Assembly: GCF_012849095.1 (NCBI RefSeq) | Contig: NZ_CP051680.1 | Coordinates: forward strand, 6,072,001 to 6,136,000 | Source of the DNA: Cohnella herbarum | GTDB lineage: Bacteria > Bacillota > Bacilli > Paenibacillales > Paenibacillaceae | Length of the DNA: 64,000 bases | Reading direction: 5' to 3' | Shown here: in pieces, positions 52,864-62,400 of the stretch | How positions within the stretch are numbered: position 1 is the stretch's first letter | Layout: each line of letters begins with the position of its first letter | Program-made: the position numbers and the translations under genes | Notes under the pieces: generated by a model | Told to the model about the DNA's origin: nothing | Seen by the model: only the letters and a program-made list of their open reading frames with translations | Database searches by the model: none

Positions 52864-55047
52864 ATGAAATCCGGTCTAAGTAAACGGCTTGGCAAGCTCT
52901 TCATTGAGATTACGGTGATCGTTTGTTTGCTTATTCAAACCGTACTATTCGTAGGCAGTAATCCATCGACACATGCGGCGGAGTCAACGGCTAATCTCCC
53001 TAATCCTCGCTTTCCGTCGGAGATGCAAAAGGCGATGAAAGAAGCGGAGGCTATTTTGCTTAAGGGCGAGGGGTTCTCGGATTGGGCGGCTTTAGCTTTC
53101 GTGCGGAACGGCACCCCTTTGCCCGAAGGCTACTTGGAAAGCAAGGGGAATGAAATATTAGAACGCAAAGGCAAATACGATTCGGCGTCCGAGCTTTCCT
53201 TAGCGATTATGGCCTATTCCGCCGCCGGGGGAAAAGCGCATCAAGTCGCGGGCATTAATCTGATGCAGAAGCTAGTTAATCGTACCGATATGGAGGACGA
53301 AGGGAGTTACGGAGTATCTCTGGCCTACTTAGCGTATTTATTTTACTCGACTAATAATTACTATAGGCCACTGTGGTATTCCGATCTGTTTTTCAATCGT
53401 CTCAACGAAACCCGCTTGGCGAGTGGAAGTTGGCCGAGTTCCGGCGATCGGTTCGATGAAGTCTCGACGACCCTCGTGGCCGTTTCCGCGCTGAAGGCTT
53501 CCGGCGATATACCTAAGTCATACGATGGGGAAAAGATTGCCGCATGGTTAAAAACCTTGATCAAAGGTAACGGAAGCATCAATCAAAGCACTGCCGATAC
53601 TGCCAACGCGATTATGCTGCTATCTGCCGTAGACGCTGATGCCGCCGATTTTCATCTGACCGATGGGGATAACCCTTTACGATTTATAATGTCTAACCGA
53701 CTATCGGAAGGCGGTTTTTCCGAGACGCTAGGCGGGGAGCTAGACCCGAACGCTACGCTTCAAGCGTATTTAGCGCTTACGAATTACAAGCTGATCTTGG
53801 AAGGAAAGCCCGGTCTGCTGAGCGGTTGGAGGCATTCCGATCCGAAGACGGTTACCGTACGCGTAGAAGGACCGAAGGGAACGATCGCAAGCGGATCATC
53901 CACGGGGGTTACGGCGCATGACGCCGTTAAGTCGTTTTTGGAACGCGATAATATCGCCTATGCGATGACCAAGAAAAAAATCGTTTCGGTTAACGGGATT
54001 AAAGAACATCAATACGGGGGAGACGAAGCATGGAGGTTTGCCGTCGAAGCCAACGCGTACTATGATTTCCAGCCCGAATGCTCTAACGGCGAGGAGAGGT
54101 TGAATGATGGCGATTTGATCATATTGTACTATGGGGCAAGCAATATGCCTTGTAACGTGGGATTCCAAGTAGAGTACATAGCCGGCGATGGCACGTTGCG
54201 TGATACGAATAGTATTCCTCACCATACGCCAATGATCTTGCACGTCAAGAAACCTAAAATAACTTCCGAAGGTACCTCTACAGAGAATGGATCTTTCATT
54301 ACCGTTGATATTAATGGGAAGAAGGTTGCGACAGATGCGGAAGGCAAAGTCGAAGTCGGGGGCTTAAAGGCTGGCGCGTACGATTTCGTTTTTACGGGAT
54401 ACCAAGCGGGCGGAGTACCGACGATTCTGAAAACGATTATCCATGTTAGAGTCGTTTCTACATTAGACGAATTCAAAGACCGCGATGAAGTTTCGAGCTG
54501 GGCTGCGAACGAGGTGGCAAGCGCGCTTAGCAACGGCTATTTGCAAGGAATAAATTCTGCCGGGGATCTATTAGCTCCGAAAAAAGGGTTAACCCGTGCC
54601 GAATTTGTCGCGATGCTGTTGCGCGTAAGGAAACAAACGACGTCGACCGAGCAGGGCCGTGTTTTTACGGACGTCCCGTCTAAGAAGTGGTACAGCGACG
54701 TTGTGAATAAGGCTGCGGAGTTAGGCATTACGGATCGAGTCCGAGGCGAATTCGAACCGAACCGAAATATCACTAGAGAAGAAGCGGCGATTATGCTAGC
54801 CAATGCAGGCGCGTTGAACACTTACGGCACCTTGGATCGCCTTCATCTGTCGGATATCGAGGATTTACCGGGTAACAGCTTGAAGGCGATCCAAGCCGTC
54901 AACGAACACGGAATCATGACGGGGAGCGAGGGGGAATTTATGCCGAAGGAAACGTTGATTCGCGAGCAAGCGGCTGCCGTTCTCGCTAGACTTGAAATAT
55001 TTTTATACCGGGATAAATTTTTCGGTTATTATGATTATTTCAAGTAG
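52864..55047 (+). CDS. SLH-anchored transcobalamin-like surface protein
   Basis: A 727 aa secreted protein. A signal peptide (about residues 1-39) is followed by a helical region (about 55-325) with prenyltransferase/squalene-cyclase-like alpha/alpha repeats (SELSLAIMAYSAAGG, STADTANAIMLLSAV). A DUF4430-like domain (about 329-425; TVTVRVEGPKGTIASG, then LNDGDLIILYYG) comes next. This pair is the layout of transcobalamin and intrinsic factor. A CnaB-like beta domain (about 465-535) precedes three SLH repeats (about 540-725; LTRAEFVAMLLRVRK, ITREEAAIMLANAG). Its likely role is a wall-anchored binder of cobalamin or another small ligand. The ribosome site is weak (GGGGGG, 11 nt upstream). The Fe or B12 ligand is not proven by any motif. 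Confidence 0.8.
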   Translation: MKSGLSKRLGKLFIEITVIVCLLIQTVLFVGSNPSTHAAESTANLPNPRFPSEMQKAMKEAEAILLKGEGFSDWAALAFVRNGTPLPEGYLESKGNEILERKGKYDSASELSLAIMAYSAAGGKAHQVAGINLMQKLVNRTDMEDEGSYGVSLAYLAYLFYSTNNYYRPLWYSDLFFNRLNETRLASGSWPSSGDRFDEVSTTLVAVSALKASGDIPKSYDGEKIAAWLKTLIKGNGSINQSTADTANAIMLLSAVDADAADFHLTDGDNPLRFIMSNRLSEGGFSETLGGELDPNATLQAYLALTNYKLILEGKPGLLSGWRHSDPKTVTVRVEGPKGTIASGSSTGVTAHDAVKSFLERDNIAYAMTKKKIVSVNGIKEHQYGGDEAWRFAVEANAYYDFQPECSNGEERLNDGDLIILYYGASNMPCNVGFQVEYIAGDGTLRDTNSIPHHTPMILHVKKPKITSEGTSTENGSFITVDINGKKVATDAEGKVEVGGLKAGAYDFVFTGYQAGGVPTILKTIIHVRVVSTLDEFKDRDEVSSWAANEVASALSNGYLQGINSAGDLLAPKKGLTRAEFVAMLLRVRKQTTSTEQGRVFTDVPSKKWYSDVVNKAAELGITDRVRGEFEPNRNITREEAAIMLANAGALNTYGTLDRLHLSDIEDLPGNSLKAIQAVNEHGIMTGSEGEFMPKETLIREQAAAVLARLEIFLYRDKFFGYYDYFK

Positions 55048-55049
55048 CG

Positions 55050-55682
55050 TTACGAAGCCAAAGCTTCATCCGTAATTTTAGCAATATCGATGTGAGATTT
55101 GGATCCTTCCATGACCAGATCAGGCAAAATATTTTGCAGAAAATAATTAACGCAATGAAGCTTAATGCCTTTAATTTTGATCAGGGCACTGCGATACATG
55201 ACGATAAATTCTTTTTCCGTGTTTCCCCGTTGCAGTTCCGTAAAGGCTTCATAGACTTGGTCCAGCTTGTCGGCGACTTCTAGGATTAGACCTTCGACCG
55301 AATCGTCTTTACCTTCGCGTAACTGTCTGCGGAAGATAGGCTGAAATTCCTCGGGAATGTGCTCGTCAATGAAATGGGCGACCATTCCTTCTTCTACTTT
55401 TTGCAGCATGGACCGAAGCTCCAACGAATAATGCTTCACGGGCGTCTTGATATCGCCGATGAAGATTTCTCCGTAGTCATGACTGCTTGTGATTTCGTAT
55501 AGCTTCTTCCAATCTATCGCGACGCCGTTGCTTTCTTCGATATCCGCCAAAGTTTTGGCATACTGAACGACTTTCCAAGAATGAGCCGATACGCTGTGCT
55601 CCTCGAACTTGAATCTGCCGGGGCAACGAATAATGCGCTCTAGATCGTTTAGCGATTGAAAATACGTATGAATGCCCATCAT
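55050..55682 (-). CDS. YfbR/HDDC2-like HD domain phosphohydrolase
   Basis: Metal-dependent HD hydrolase (210 aa) of the YfbR type, which dephosphorylates deoxynucleoside 5'-monophosphates. The metal ligands are the His in EEHSVSAHSW (about residues 27-36), the HD pair in SSHDYGEIFIGD (about 66-77) and the Asp in EVADKLDQVYEA (about 138). GGGGG precedes the double ATG start. It converges on the transcobalamin-like gene with 2 nt between the stops. Substrate preference is inferred from the family. Confidence 0.87.
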   Translation of the reverse strand: MMGIHTYFQSLNDLERIIRCPGRFKFEEHSVSAHSWKVVQYAKTLADIEESNGVAIDWKKLYEITSSHDYGEIFIGDIKTPVKHYSLELRSMLQKVEEGMVAHFIDEHIPEEFQPIFRRQLREGKDDSVEGLILEVADKLDQVYEAFTELQRGNTEKEFIVMYRSALIKIKGIKLHCVNYFLQNILPDLVMEGSKSHIDIAKITDEALAS

Positions 55683-55818
55683 TTGAAACCCCCTTCGTTG
55701 GTATATTGCGCTACTTTACGTTCAGTATACATTCGGTTTGTTAATGGAGGATTAACTGGGGCGGGAACTTGGCGGAGGAAGGTTAAAAAGCTGTTTTCCA
55801 GAGCATTATGATATAATA

Positions 55819-56592
55819 ATGAACAACGATTCGATGATCGAAATCAAGACGTTTGGAGTGAGGGGATTGTTCGAACAGATCGATAAGAAGAAAAGCTTGC
55901 TTGATCAAAAAAGACCCTTGCCTGTCCATACGGTCAGGAGTATACGAGAGCACCTGATCGTCAATTGGACTTACCACTCCAACGCTATTGAGGGAAATAC
56001 ATTAACTCTTTCCGAAACGAAAGTCGCTCTCGAAGGAATAACGGTTGGCGGCAAAACGATAAAAGAGCATTTGGAAGCTATTAACCACCGAGATGCGATT
56101 TTATATGTCGAGGAGATCGTCGGCAATCAAGAGAGTTTATCGGAATGGCAGATTAAGAGCATCCATCGACTCATTCTTAAAGGGATCGAAGACGAGAGTG
56201 CAGGTATCTATCGTAAAGAAAACGTGATCATTAGCGGTGCGCTTCAGATCCCCCCCGATGCCACGCAGATCCAGTCCGAAATGGAACGATTTATCGATTG
56301 GGTTAAGCATGAGGGTCAGCTATTGCATCCTATTGAGAGGGCGGCTGTTATTCACCTTGATTTTGTTGGTATCCATCCTTTTATTGACGGGAATGGGAGA
56401 ACGGCGCGATTGTTGCTGAATTTCGAACTGATAAAAAGCGGGTACCCTCCGATTGTCATTCAAAAAGAGAATCGAAGCGAGTATTACTCGGCATTGGATC
56501 ACGCTCATACGAGCAAGGATAATACGAAGTTTATCGCGCTAGTTTCGGAGATTATGGATCAAACCTTTGCTATGTATTTGAGACTTGTTTAG
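55819..56592 (+). CDS. Fic family AMP-transferase
   Basis: A 257 aa Fic protein with the complete active motif HPFIDGNGRTAR (about residues 192-203). An N-terminal inhibitory-helix motif, HSNAIEGN (about 52-59), makes it a class II, self-inhibited Fic enzyme that transfers AMP to, or removes it from, target proteins. The start is uncertain: TATAAT lies only 2 nt before this ATG and no ribosome site is visible, so initiation could be leaderless or at ATG 55834. The last 18 codons and the terminator after the gene recur 1.7 kb downstream. Confidence 0.88.
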   Translation: MNNDSMIEIKTFGVRGLFEQIDKKKSLLDQKRPLPVHTVRSIREHLIVNWTYHSNAIEGNTLTLSETKVALEGITVGGKTIKEHLEAINHRDAILYVEEIVGNQESLSEWQIKSIHRLILKGIEDESAGIYRKENVIISGALQIPPDATQIQSEMERFIDWVKHEGQLLHPIERAAVIHLDFVGIHPFIDGNGRTARLLLNFELIKSGYPPIVIQKENRSEYYSALDHAHTSKDNTKFIALVSEIMDQTFAMYLRLV

Positions 56593-56642
56593 GTTCCCCA
56601 ATAGGAATGCCAAACCACAGCCGTAAGAGGTTGTGGTTTTTT
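56538..56642 (+). repeat. Direct repeat, copy 1 (3' end of the Fic gene plus terminator)
   Basis: 105 bp spanning the last 18 codons of the Fic gene, its stop and the hairpin terminator. Copy 2 is at 58231-58336, with five differences by eye (about 95% identity). The two copies flank the collagen-like gene. Confidence 0.93.
56612..56642 (+). terminator. Terminator after the Fic gene
   Basis: An 11 bp stem (56612-56622 with 56629-56639), 6 nt loop and a T6 run. Confidence 0.88.
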
Positions 56643-56743
56643 GCCATATTTTAGCTATATACGTCGACTAATCATGTGAAAATACTTTTTTTTGTGGAAA
56701 TTAATAATTTTTTGCATAAATATGTCATGTCTTTTTGATGAAG

Positions 56744-56752
56744 TGATATAAT
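56744..56752 (+). promoter_or_regulatory. Extended -10 promoter of the collagen-like gene
   Basis: TGATATAAT is a perfect extended -10 (TGnTATAAT) in an AT-rich stretch; no clear -35 box is present. The start codon lies 87 nt downstream. Confidence 0.55.
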
Positions 56753-56838
56753 AGTTGCTGCTACGAGAATCAGGGACTATTTTCTAAAACAGCACAAGAA
56801 GTAAGTAAGACCGCAAATTATACTTAGGAGGCGGTAAA

Positions 56839-58143
56839 ATGTTTAAGAAGAAATGGATGGTACTTGCAACAGTATTTACGCTTGCCGCGACATTGATCTC
56901 GGTACCGGTAACTCAAGCAGCAGGCATTTCACTGAATATTAATGGGAGCAACGTACAGAATGATGTTCAACCAGCTGTGATTAACGGGACAGTATTCGTG
57001 CCTATTAAGCATGTCGCGAATACATTCGGAATAACGATAAATTGGGATAAAGAAACTCAAACAGTGACGGCTGTAAAAGGCGGAAATTCAGTTTCTTTTG
57101 TTCTCGGAAAATCAGACGTAACTGTAACAAATGGATCAGAAACAACAAAAGAGACACTTGAGCAGCCTGCTCAGATTATTGATAACAGGATTATGGTGCC
57201 AGTCCGCGTTCTAGCGAATCATTTTGATGCTCAGGCATCTTGGAATGGGAAGCTGCAGTCCGTTATTATCACGACAGCAGATAAAGCCCCGACGGCTACG
57301 CAAGGTGCGAAAGGCGACAAAGGCGACAAAGGCGACAAAGGCGATAAGGGTGACAAAGGGGATAAAGGGGATAAAGGAGACAATGGGTCTTCAGGATCTT
57401 CAGGTGCAACAGGCCCGGCAGGTGCGACAGGCCCGGCAGGTGCAACAGGCCCGGCAGGTGCAACAGGCCCGGCAGGTGCGACAGGTGCAAAAGGCGACAA
57501 AGGCGACAATGGTACACCAGGTGCAAATGGTCAGGATGGTGCAGCAGGTACACAAGGTGCAATAGGTCCGCAAGGTCCAATAGGTCCGCAAGGCCCGGCA
57601 GGACCTGTAGGACCTGCTGGATCGACCACCATTATTCCGTTTGCTTCCGGCAAACCGATCATTATGACCACTATTATGGGTGGACTTAGTGGAACAAGCA
57701 GTGTGATTGGTTTCGGTAACTCCGCTACAGGCGTGTCGCCTATTGGTGGAACGATAGATCTTACAGGTGGTGGCAGTGGATCCGACATCAATTATGCCTT
57801 TTCGGTACCGCGTGATGGAACTCTGAAGTCAATATCGGCTTTTTTCAGCACAGATATGGCGTTATCGCTAGTTGGCACGACAGTCACAATTACAGCACAG
57901 TTGTATAGCTCTTCAACTCCTAATAATACGTTTACACCAGTTTTAGGCGCTAATGTCACGCTTGCTCCGGCATTTACTGGAGTATTAGCAATAGGAAGTA
58001 TTGCAAATGGTATCACCACTGGGCTGGATATTCCTGTAAGCGCGCAGACGCGATATTTACTTGTGTTCTCTACAACGGCAACGGGGCTATCTCTTGTGAA
58101 CACAGTTTCAGGCTACGCAAGCGCGGGAATTGAAATAGAATGA
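56839..58143 (+). CDS. Collagen-like surface protein with copper-amine-oxidase N-terminal and BclB C-terminal domains
   Basis: A 434 aa secreted protein. A signal peptide (about residues 1-27, ending TQA) is followed by a copper-amine-oxidase N1-type domain (about 28-148; [19 protein letters not shown] and [13 protein letters not shown]), a fold often used as a wall-binding unit. Residues about 155-265 are a Gly-X-Y collagen region (GDKG and GATGPA units). The last 170 residues match the BclB exosporium-glycoprotein C-terminal domain (IPFASGKP, then [15 protein letters not shown] and [20 protein letters not shown]), which trimerises. TTAGGAGGCGG lies before the ATG. It is likely a trimeric filament on the cell or spore surface. 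The gene lies between two copies of the Fic gene tail. Confidence 0.88.
   Translation: MFKKKWMVLATVFTLAATLISVPVTQAAGISLNINGSNVQNDVQPAVINGTVFVPIKHVANTFGITINWDKETQTVTAVKGGNSVSFVLGKSDVTVTNGSETTKETLEQPAQIIDNRIMVPVRVLANHFDAQASWNGKLQSVIITTADKAPTATQGAKGDKGDKGDKGDKGDKGDKGDKGDNGSSGSSGATGPAGATGPAGATGPAGATGPAGATGAKGDKGDNGTPGANGQDGAAGTQGAIGPQGPIGPQGPAGPVGPAGSTTIIPFASGKPIIMTTIMGGLSGTSSVIGFGNSATGVSPIGGTIDLTGGGSGSDINYAFSVPRDGTLKSISAFFSTDMALSLVGTTVTITAQLYSSSTPNNTFTPVLGANVTLAPAFTGVLAIGSIANGITTGLDIPVSAQTRYLLVFSTTATGLSLVNTVSGYASAGIEIE
57302..57620 (+). repeat. Tandem DNA repeats encoding the collagen region
   Basis: Two blocks: about nine 9 bp units (AAAGGCGAC and variants, 57309-57382) and four to five 18 bp units (GCAACAGGCCCGGCAGGT type, 57405-57490). 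The second block is nearly perfect at DNA level, indicating recent expansion; repeat number is likely to vary between strains. Confidence 0.88.
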
Positions 58144-58230
58144 CGTTGGTTGGTGTTGGTAGTCATTCCGTCGGATGTTCCTCTCCAGAAGGTGAATCGT
58201 ATGGGCAAAGTTGCGACTCCACGCATCGTT

Positions 58231-58336
58231 GCTAGTTTCGGAGATTATGGATCAAACTTTTGATATGTATTTGAGACTTGTGTAGGTTCCCCAATAGGAA
58301 TGCCAAAACCACAGCCTTAAGAGGTTGTGGTTTTTT
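58231..58336 (+). repeat. Direct repeat, copy 2 (Fic gene tail remnant)
   Basis: A second copy of the Fic 3' end. It encodes VSEIMDQTFDMYLRLV and a stop, followed by the same spacer and terminator. No upstream Fic sequence is present, so it is a gene fragment. The 307 nt between the collagen-like and SLC13 genes holds otherwise only about 85 nt without recognisable content before it and about 115 nt after it. Confidence 0.92.
58305..58336 (+). terminator. Terminator inside direct repeat copy 2
   Basis: A 12 bp stem (58305-58316 with 58323-58334) and a T6 run. It now serves as the terminator of the collagen-like gene. Confidence 0.85.
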
Positions 58337-58450
58337 ACTACATACGTCGCCTTGCAATGTAACAAAGTTTACTGAAGTCGCTCGTAGAGAGGGTTACAAT
58401 ATATACTATCCTTATCAATACTGCGATCACGATAGAAAGGGGCTACGTAC

Positions 58451-60312
58451 GTGAACGGTCCGATGATCCTCACCTTAGTCGTATTAGCTCTGGCTTCCGC
58501 TTTGTTCATCTCCGGTAAGGTTCGTTCCGATTTGGTTGCCATAGGGGCGTTAATTGTTTTAATGCTGTTTAATATTCTAACCCCGGCAGAGGCGTTGTCG
58601 GGATTCGCGAATTCAGTTGTCATCATGATGGTTGGCTTATTCGTCGTAGGCGGAGGTATTTTTCAGACGGGGTTAGCGAAAATGGTCAGCCGAAAGATGC
58701 TGAAGCTGGCAGGTTCGAATGAGACTCGGATGCTCGTCATGATCATGGTCGTCACTGCGGCGATTGGCGCATTCGTTAGCAATACGGGAACGATCGCGGT
58801 GATGATGCCGGTCGTCGTGAGTTTGGCGATGAGCGCGAAGACGAACCCGGGGCGACTACTCATGCCGCTTGCCTTTGCAAGCAGTATGGGGGAATGCTGA
58901 CTTTAATCGGAACGCCGCCCAACATGGTCATTCAGGAGGTATTATTTGAGGCAGGGTATGAGGGAGTTTCATTTTTTACGTTTACGCCGATCGGTCTTGT
59001 CTGCATAGTCGTCGGGGTTGTAGCGATGCTCTTCCTTCGCAGATTTCTGCCGCAGAACGAGAGAGAGGAAGATAAACAACGCAATGGACGCTCGCTTCAG
59101 GATCTGGCGAAGCAATACCGGCTCTCGCAGAATCTGTATCGGGTGCAAGTAGGCGCGAATTCTCCGATCCTATCGAAGACGCTGCACGAGCTCGAAATCA
59201 CCGCGCAATATGCGTTGAACGTCATTGAAATTCGACGGAAGATTTCGGCTAAGAACCAGTTCTTCAAAACGATCAATCAGGAAATCGCAAGATCGAATAC
59301 GATCATTCAAGATGAAGATATTATGTACGTTCATGGCCCCTTCGAGAATGTTCAAGTATTCGTTAATGATTTCGGTTTAGCTATGCTGGACCATCAAGTT
59401 CCGGAGAACAAGCGATCGTCGAGCGAGGAGCAATATGCGACCGAAGACGTGGGGATTGCCGAAGTGATGCTCACCCCTACTTCTCGGCTTATTCATAGAC
59501 TGGTTAAGGAGTCCGGCTTTCGCGAGAAGTATCGCGTTAATATTCTTGGGATACATAGGAAGGATCAATATATTCTGCATCATCTGAAGGAAGAGAAGAT
59601 GCGCTTCGGCGACGCGATGCTCGTGCAGGGGACTTGGAAAGATATCGCTCATCTGGCGAATGAACCGGACGTCGTAGTGGTCGGGCAACCGATCGAGGAA
59701 TCGCGCAAAGTAACGATGGACAACAAAGCGCCGATCGCCGCGGGAATAATGCTGCTTATGGTCGGGTTGCTGATCGCGGACTTCATCCCCGCGGTGGCTT
59801 CGGTTATGATCGCTGCCGTGCTGATGGTCTTGTTCGGTTGCGTACGAAGCATGGAGGATGGATATAAGACGATCAATTGGGAAAGCGTCGTGCTGATCGG
59901 CGGCATGATTCCGATGTCGATCGCGATCGAGAAGACCGGGGCTGCCGCGCTTCTGTCCGAAGGAATGGTCGATTTGTTGGGAGGCTACGGACCGATGGTT
60001 TTGCTGGCCGGCGTGTACTTTACGACTTCGATTCTCACTTTGTTCATTAGCAATACGGCTTGTGCCGTGTTGTTAGCTCCTATTGCGCTTGCGTCTGCGA
60101 TTCAGCTCGGCGTCAATCCTTATCCGTTCTTGTTCGCCGTATCCATCGGAGCGAGCATGTGTTTCGCTTCGCCATTCTCAACGCCGCCGAACGCGCTAGT
60201 CATGTCGGCCGGCCGCTATAGGTTTTCCCACTACCTCAAGGTTGGATTACCTCTTCAGCTTATTATGGGCATTGTGATGGTGGCGGTACTTCCTTTGTTT
60301 TTTCGGTTCTAA
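58451..60312 (+). pseudogene. SLC13-family anion transporter with RCK_C domains, frameshifted
   Basis: Sodium/anion symporter of the SLC13/DASS type (about 620 aa when joined). The first frame starts at GTG 58451 (AAAGGGG site) and carries spans 1-5, ending in LAFASSMG and then a stop at 58898-58900. The second frame resumes with GMLTLIGTPPNMVIQEVLF, the conserved family motif, then two RCK_C (TrkA-C) domains (about 59100-59690) and the remaining spans, with a late SNTACAVLLAPIALA. The frames join at GGGGG (58888-58892); one more G would restore ASSMGGMLTLIGTPPN. The substrate is probably sulfate or a dicarboxylate. Confidence 0.87.
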
Positions 60313-60329
60313 GTTAGCATGCACTCTCG

Positions 60330-60360
60330 AATCCACAACCTCGCGCGGTTGTGGATTTTT
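60330..60360 (+). terminator. Terminator after the SLC13 gene
   Basis: An 11 bp stem (60330-60340 with 60347-60357), 6 nt loop and a T5 tail. Its core is much like the Fic-tail terminators (CCACA/TGTGG). Confidence 0.88.
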
Positions 60361-60478
60361 ACTAGGTCGCAGGCTTCTTATTGCGAACTAGAGATGACAA
60401 TTTCGCGCATAGAGAGGACGTATTTCTATGCCGGTTGCCGGATTTCATTTTGTATAATAGATTAGGAGGTGCTAAACA

Positions 60479-61237
60479 ATGAAACCCATTTATTTATTGA
60501 CCCAAGGCGATGATTTTGCCAGCACGGAAGCGGCCACAACGGCAATTATGGAAGCGCACGAACGGGGGATTCTCAGAAATGCGTCGGTCATGGTTAATTG
60601 TCCGTACTTCGAAGAAGCCGCGCGGAGATATGCGAATACGACGTCGCTTTGTTTCGGACTGCATGGCGTCATGAATTCCGAATGGTCCAACATTCGTTGG
60701 GGCCCGGTTACGCCTAGCGAAGAAGTCCCCTCGTTAGTAGATGATGGAGGGAACTTCTTGGAGACCCCGATGGAGCTCTACCGAAGACGGCCCGTATTAG
60801 GCGAAATCATGGTAGAGCTAAAGAATCAGTTAGCCAAAGCTAGAAATGCGGGATTCGATATCAAGTACGTAGACACCCACATGAGGTTTGAATGGATAAG
60901 GGAAGATTTAACCGCTTCGATAGAAGCGTGGTGCCAAGAGGAAGGCTTGATTTTCTACAAGCCCTACGAACGTTATCTTCCTCTCGACGAGAACATAAAG
61001 AATCCAATCGATAGACTAAAAAAGGCGCTTCATTCAGAGCTTAACGGTCAATATCTTCTCATCGGCCACCCGGCATACGATATTGCCGAGATGCATAATT
61101 TAGACGTCAACGGATCGCATATCGCCAGGGAAAGAAACCTAGAACGATTAATGTTCATGGATAACGAAGTTATTGAACGAATGCGAGAACTAAGCATCCT
61201 TCCGATCTCCTACGATGAATTGGAGCGGCTTAAATAG
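60479..61237 (+). CDS. YdjC/ChbG-type carbohydrate deacetylase
   Basis: A 252 aa enzyme of the YdjC (ChbG) family, which removes acetyl groups from chito-oligosaccharides or related sugars. Metal-site features are QGDDFAS (residues 9-15, Asp pair), the LHG segment (about 62) and DTHMR (about 131), plus GHPAY near 197. TTAGGAGGTG precedes the ATG. It converges on the LacI gene, with the two overlapping by 8 nt at their ends. It has no signal peptide, so it acts on imported sugars. Confidence 0.88.
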   Translation: MKPIYLLTQGDDFASTEAATTAIMEAHERGILRNASVMVNCPYFEEAARRYANTTSLCFGLHGVMNSEWSNIRWGPVTPSEEVPSLVDDGGNFLETPMELYRRRPVLGEIMVELKNQLAKARNAGFDIKYVDTHMRFEWIREDLTASIEAWCQEEGLIFYKPYERYLPLDENIKNPIDRLKKALHSELNGQYLLIGHPAYDIAEMHNLDVNGSHIARERNLERLMFMDNEVIERMRELSILPISYDELERLK

Positions 61238-62297
61238 TCGCGCTCTTCGTACTCGCGCTCTTCGAGCTCGTGCTCTCTCCCCAAATCACCTCGGTGGCCA
61301 GCCGGACCGTCTCATGCGGTCGATTCGGATTGTCGAGCCGTTGCAGCAATTGTTCCGCAGCCCGAACCCCTAACTGATAGTCGTCGTTGGAGACGGTCGT
61401 TAACGTATACCCCAGAAATTCAGCCTCGTCGACCTGATCAAACCCGGAGATCGCGATGTCTTCGGGAACCTTCTTGCCGATCCCGTTCAAATATTTAATG
61501 ACGTGAAGCGCGATTCTATCGTTCGCGCATACGAATGCCGTAGGCAGCGCATTAAGCGCTGCAAGCGCTTGGGAAATGTCCTCATAGCTCTGAAAGTTGT
61601 CGGGGGTTTCCGAGATGAGGTAATGCTCGGGAACGGCCGGCAATTTCGCTTCGAGAACGGCTCTTTGAAAGCCGAGCCAACGCTCCATGAAGCTTCTGCA
61701 CGAGCCGATATCGCCGATAAAGCCGATGTCCTCGTGTCCGGACTGAACCAATTGCCGGGTTATCCGGTACGTGCTGTCCTCGTTCTCCATCAGCACGACG
61801 TCGGCGTTAAGATTCGATAGGGGAATATCGGGATTAATGCTAATGCAAACCGTGGGCAAAGGCAATTCTAGCAATTTCTCGGTATATTCCTTGCTTATGC
61901 TTCCGGCGACGATTACCCCTTTAATATCCGGTCCCGTAATCGGAGGCAGCGTAAGCGAATGAATATCCTCGGGTTTAACGAAATTAAGCTTCATTTCATA
62001 GCCGTGCTGGCTGACGATTTCTTCGACGCCGCGCATGACGTGCATCCAGAAGCTCGTAACATGGAGATGGCCTTTGGTTAAATAGACGATGCTTTTCGTT
62101 TGGCCCGCTGGAGAGGTTGCAGGATAAGATGCGCCGGGAAGCTTCACTTTCTTATAGCCCATGGCCAGAGCTTGCTCGATCACTTTTCTCTTGGTAGCAT
62201 CCGTGATGCTCGGGTGATCGTTAAGCGCCTTGGAGACGGTGTTTCTGGATAGGCCTAATTTATCGGAGATGTCTGATGTTGTAATTTTTTTGGTCAC
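61230..62297 (-). CDS. LacI-family transcription regulator
   Basis: A 355 aa repressor of the LacI/GalR family. The HTH is at residues 5-28 (TTSDISDKLGLSRNTVSKAL), followed by the hinge region and a periplasmic-binding-protein-like sugar domain (about 68-345; GVIVAGSISKEYTEKLLELP and FVCANDRIALHVIKYL). It uses a GTG start with AGAAGGA upstream. It is divergent from the Gfo/Idh/MocA gene at 62575 and probably represses that operon in the absence of its sugar effector. Confidence 0.92.
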   Translation of the reverse strand: MTKKITTSDISDKLGLSRNTVSKALNDHPSITDATKRKVIEQALAMGYKKVKLPGASYPATSPAGQTKSIVYLTKGHLHVTSFWMHVMRGVEEIVSQHGYEMKLNFVKPEDIHSLTLPPITGPDIKGVIVAGSISKEYTEKLLELPLPTVCISINPDIPLSNLNADVVLMENEDSTYRITRQLVQSGHEDIGFIGDIGSCRSFMERWLGFQRAVLEAKLPAVPEHYLISETPDNFQSYEDISQALAALNALPTAFVCANDRIALHVIKYLNGIGKKVPEDIAISGFDQVDEAEFLGYTLTTVSNDDYQLGVRAAEQLLQRLDNPNRPHETVRLATEVIWGESTSSKSASTKSATI

Positions 62298-62400
62298 GAT
62301 TATTCAATCCTTCTTAGTGCCGTTATAAGCTCATCTCTCATTGTTAGCGTTGTTAAGATTTTTGTCAACAAACATGCCGGTGAATTGCAAGCTTTATCTA

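Noticed and set aside
57302..57620. CRISPR-like or non-coding satellite array
   Set aside because: The units are 9 and 18 bp without spacers and encode Gly-X-Y in frame; this is a collagen region.
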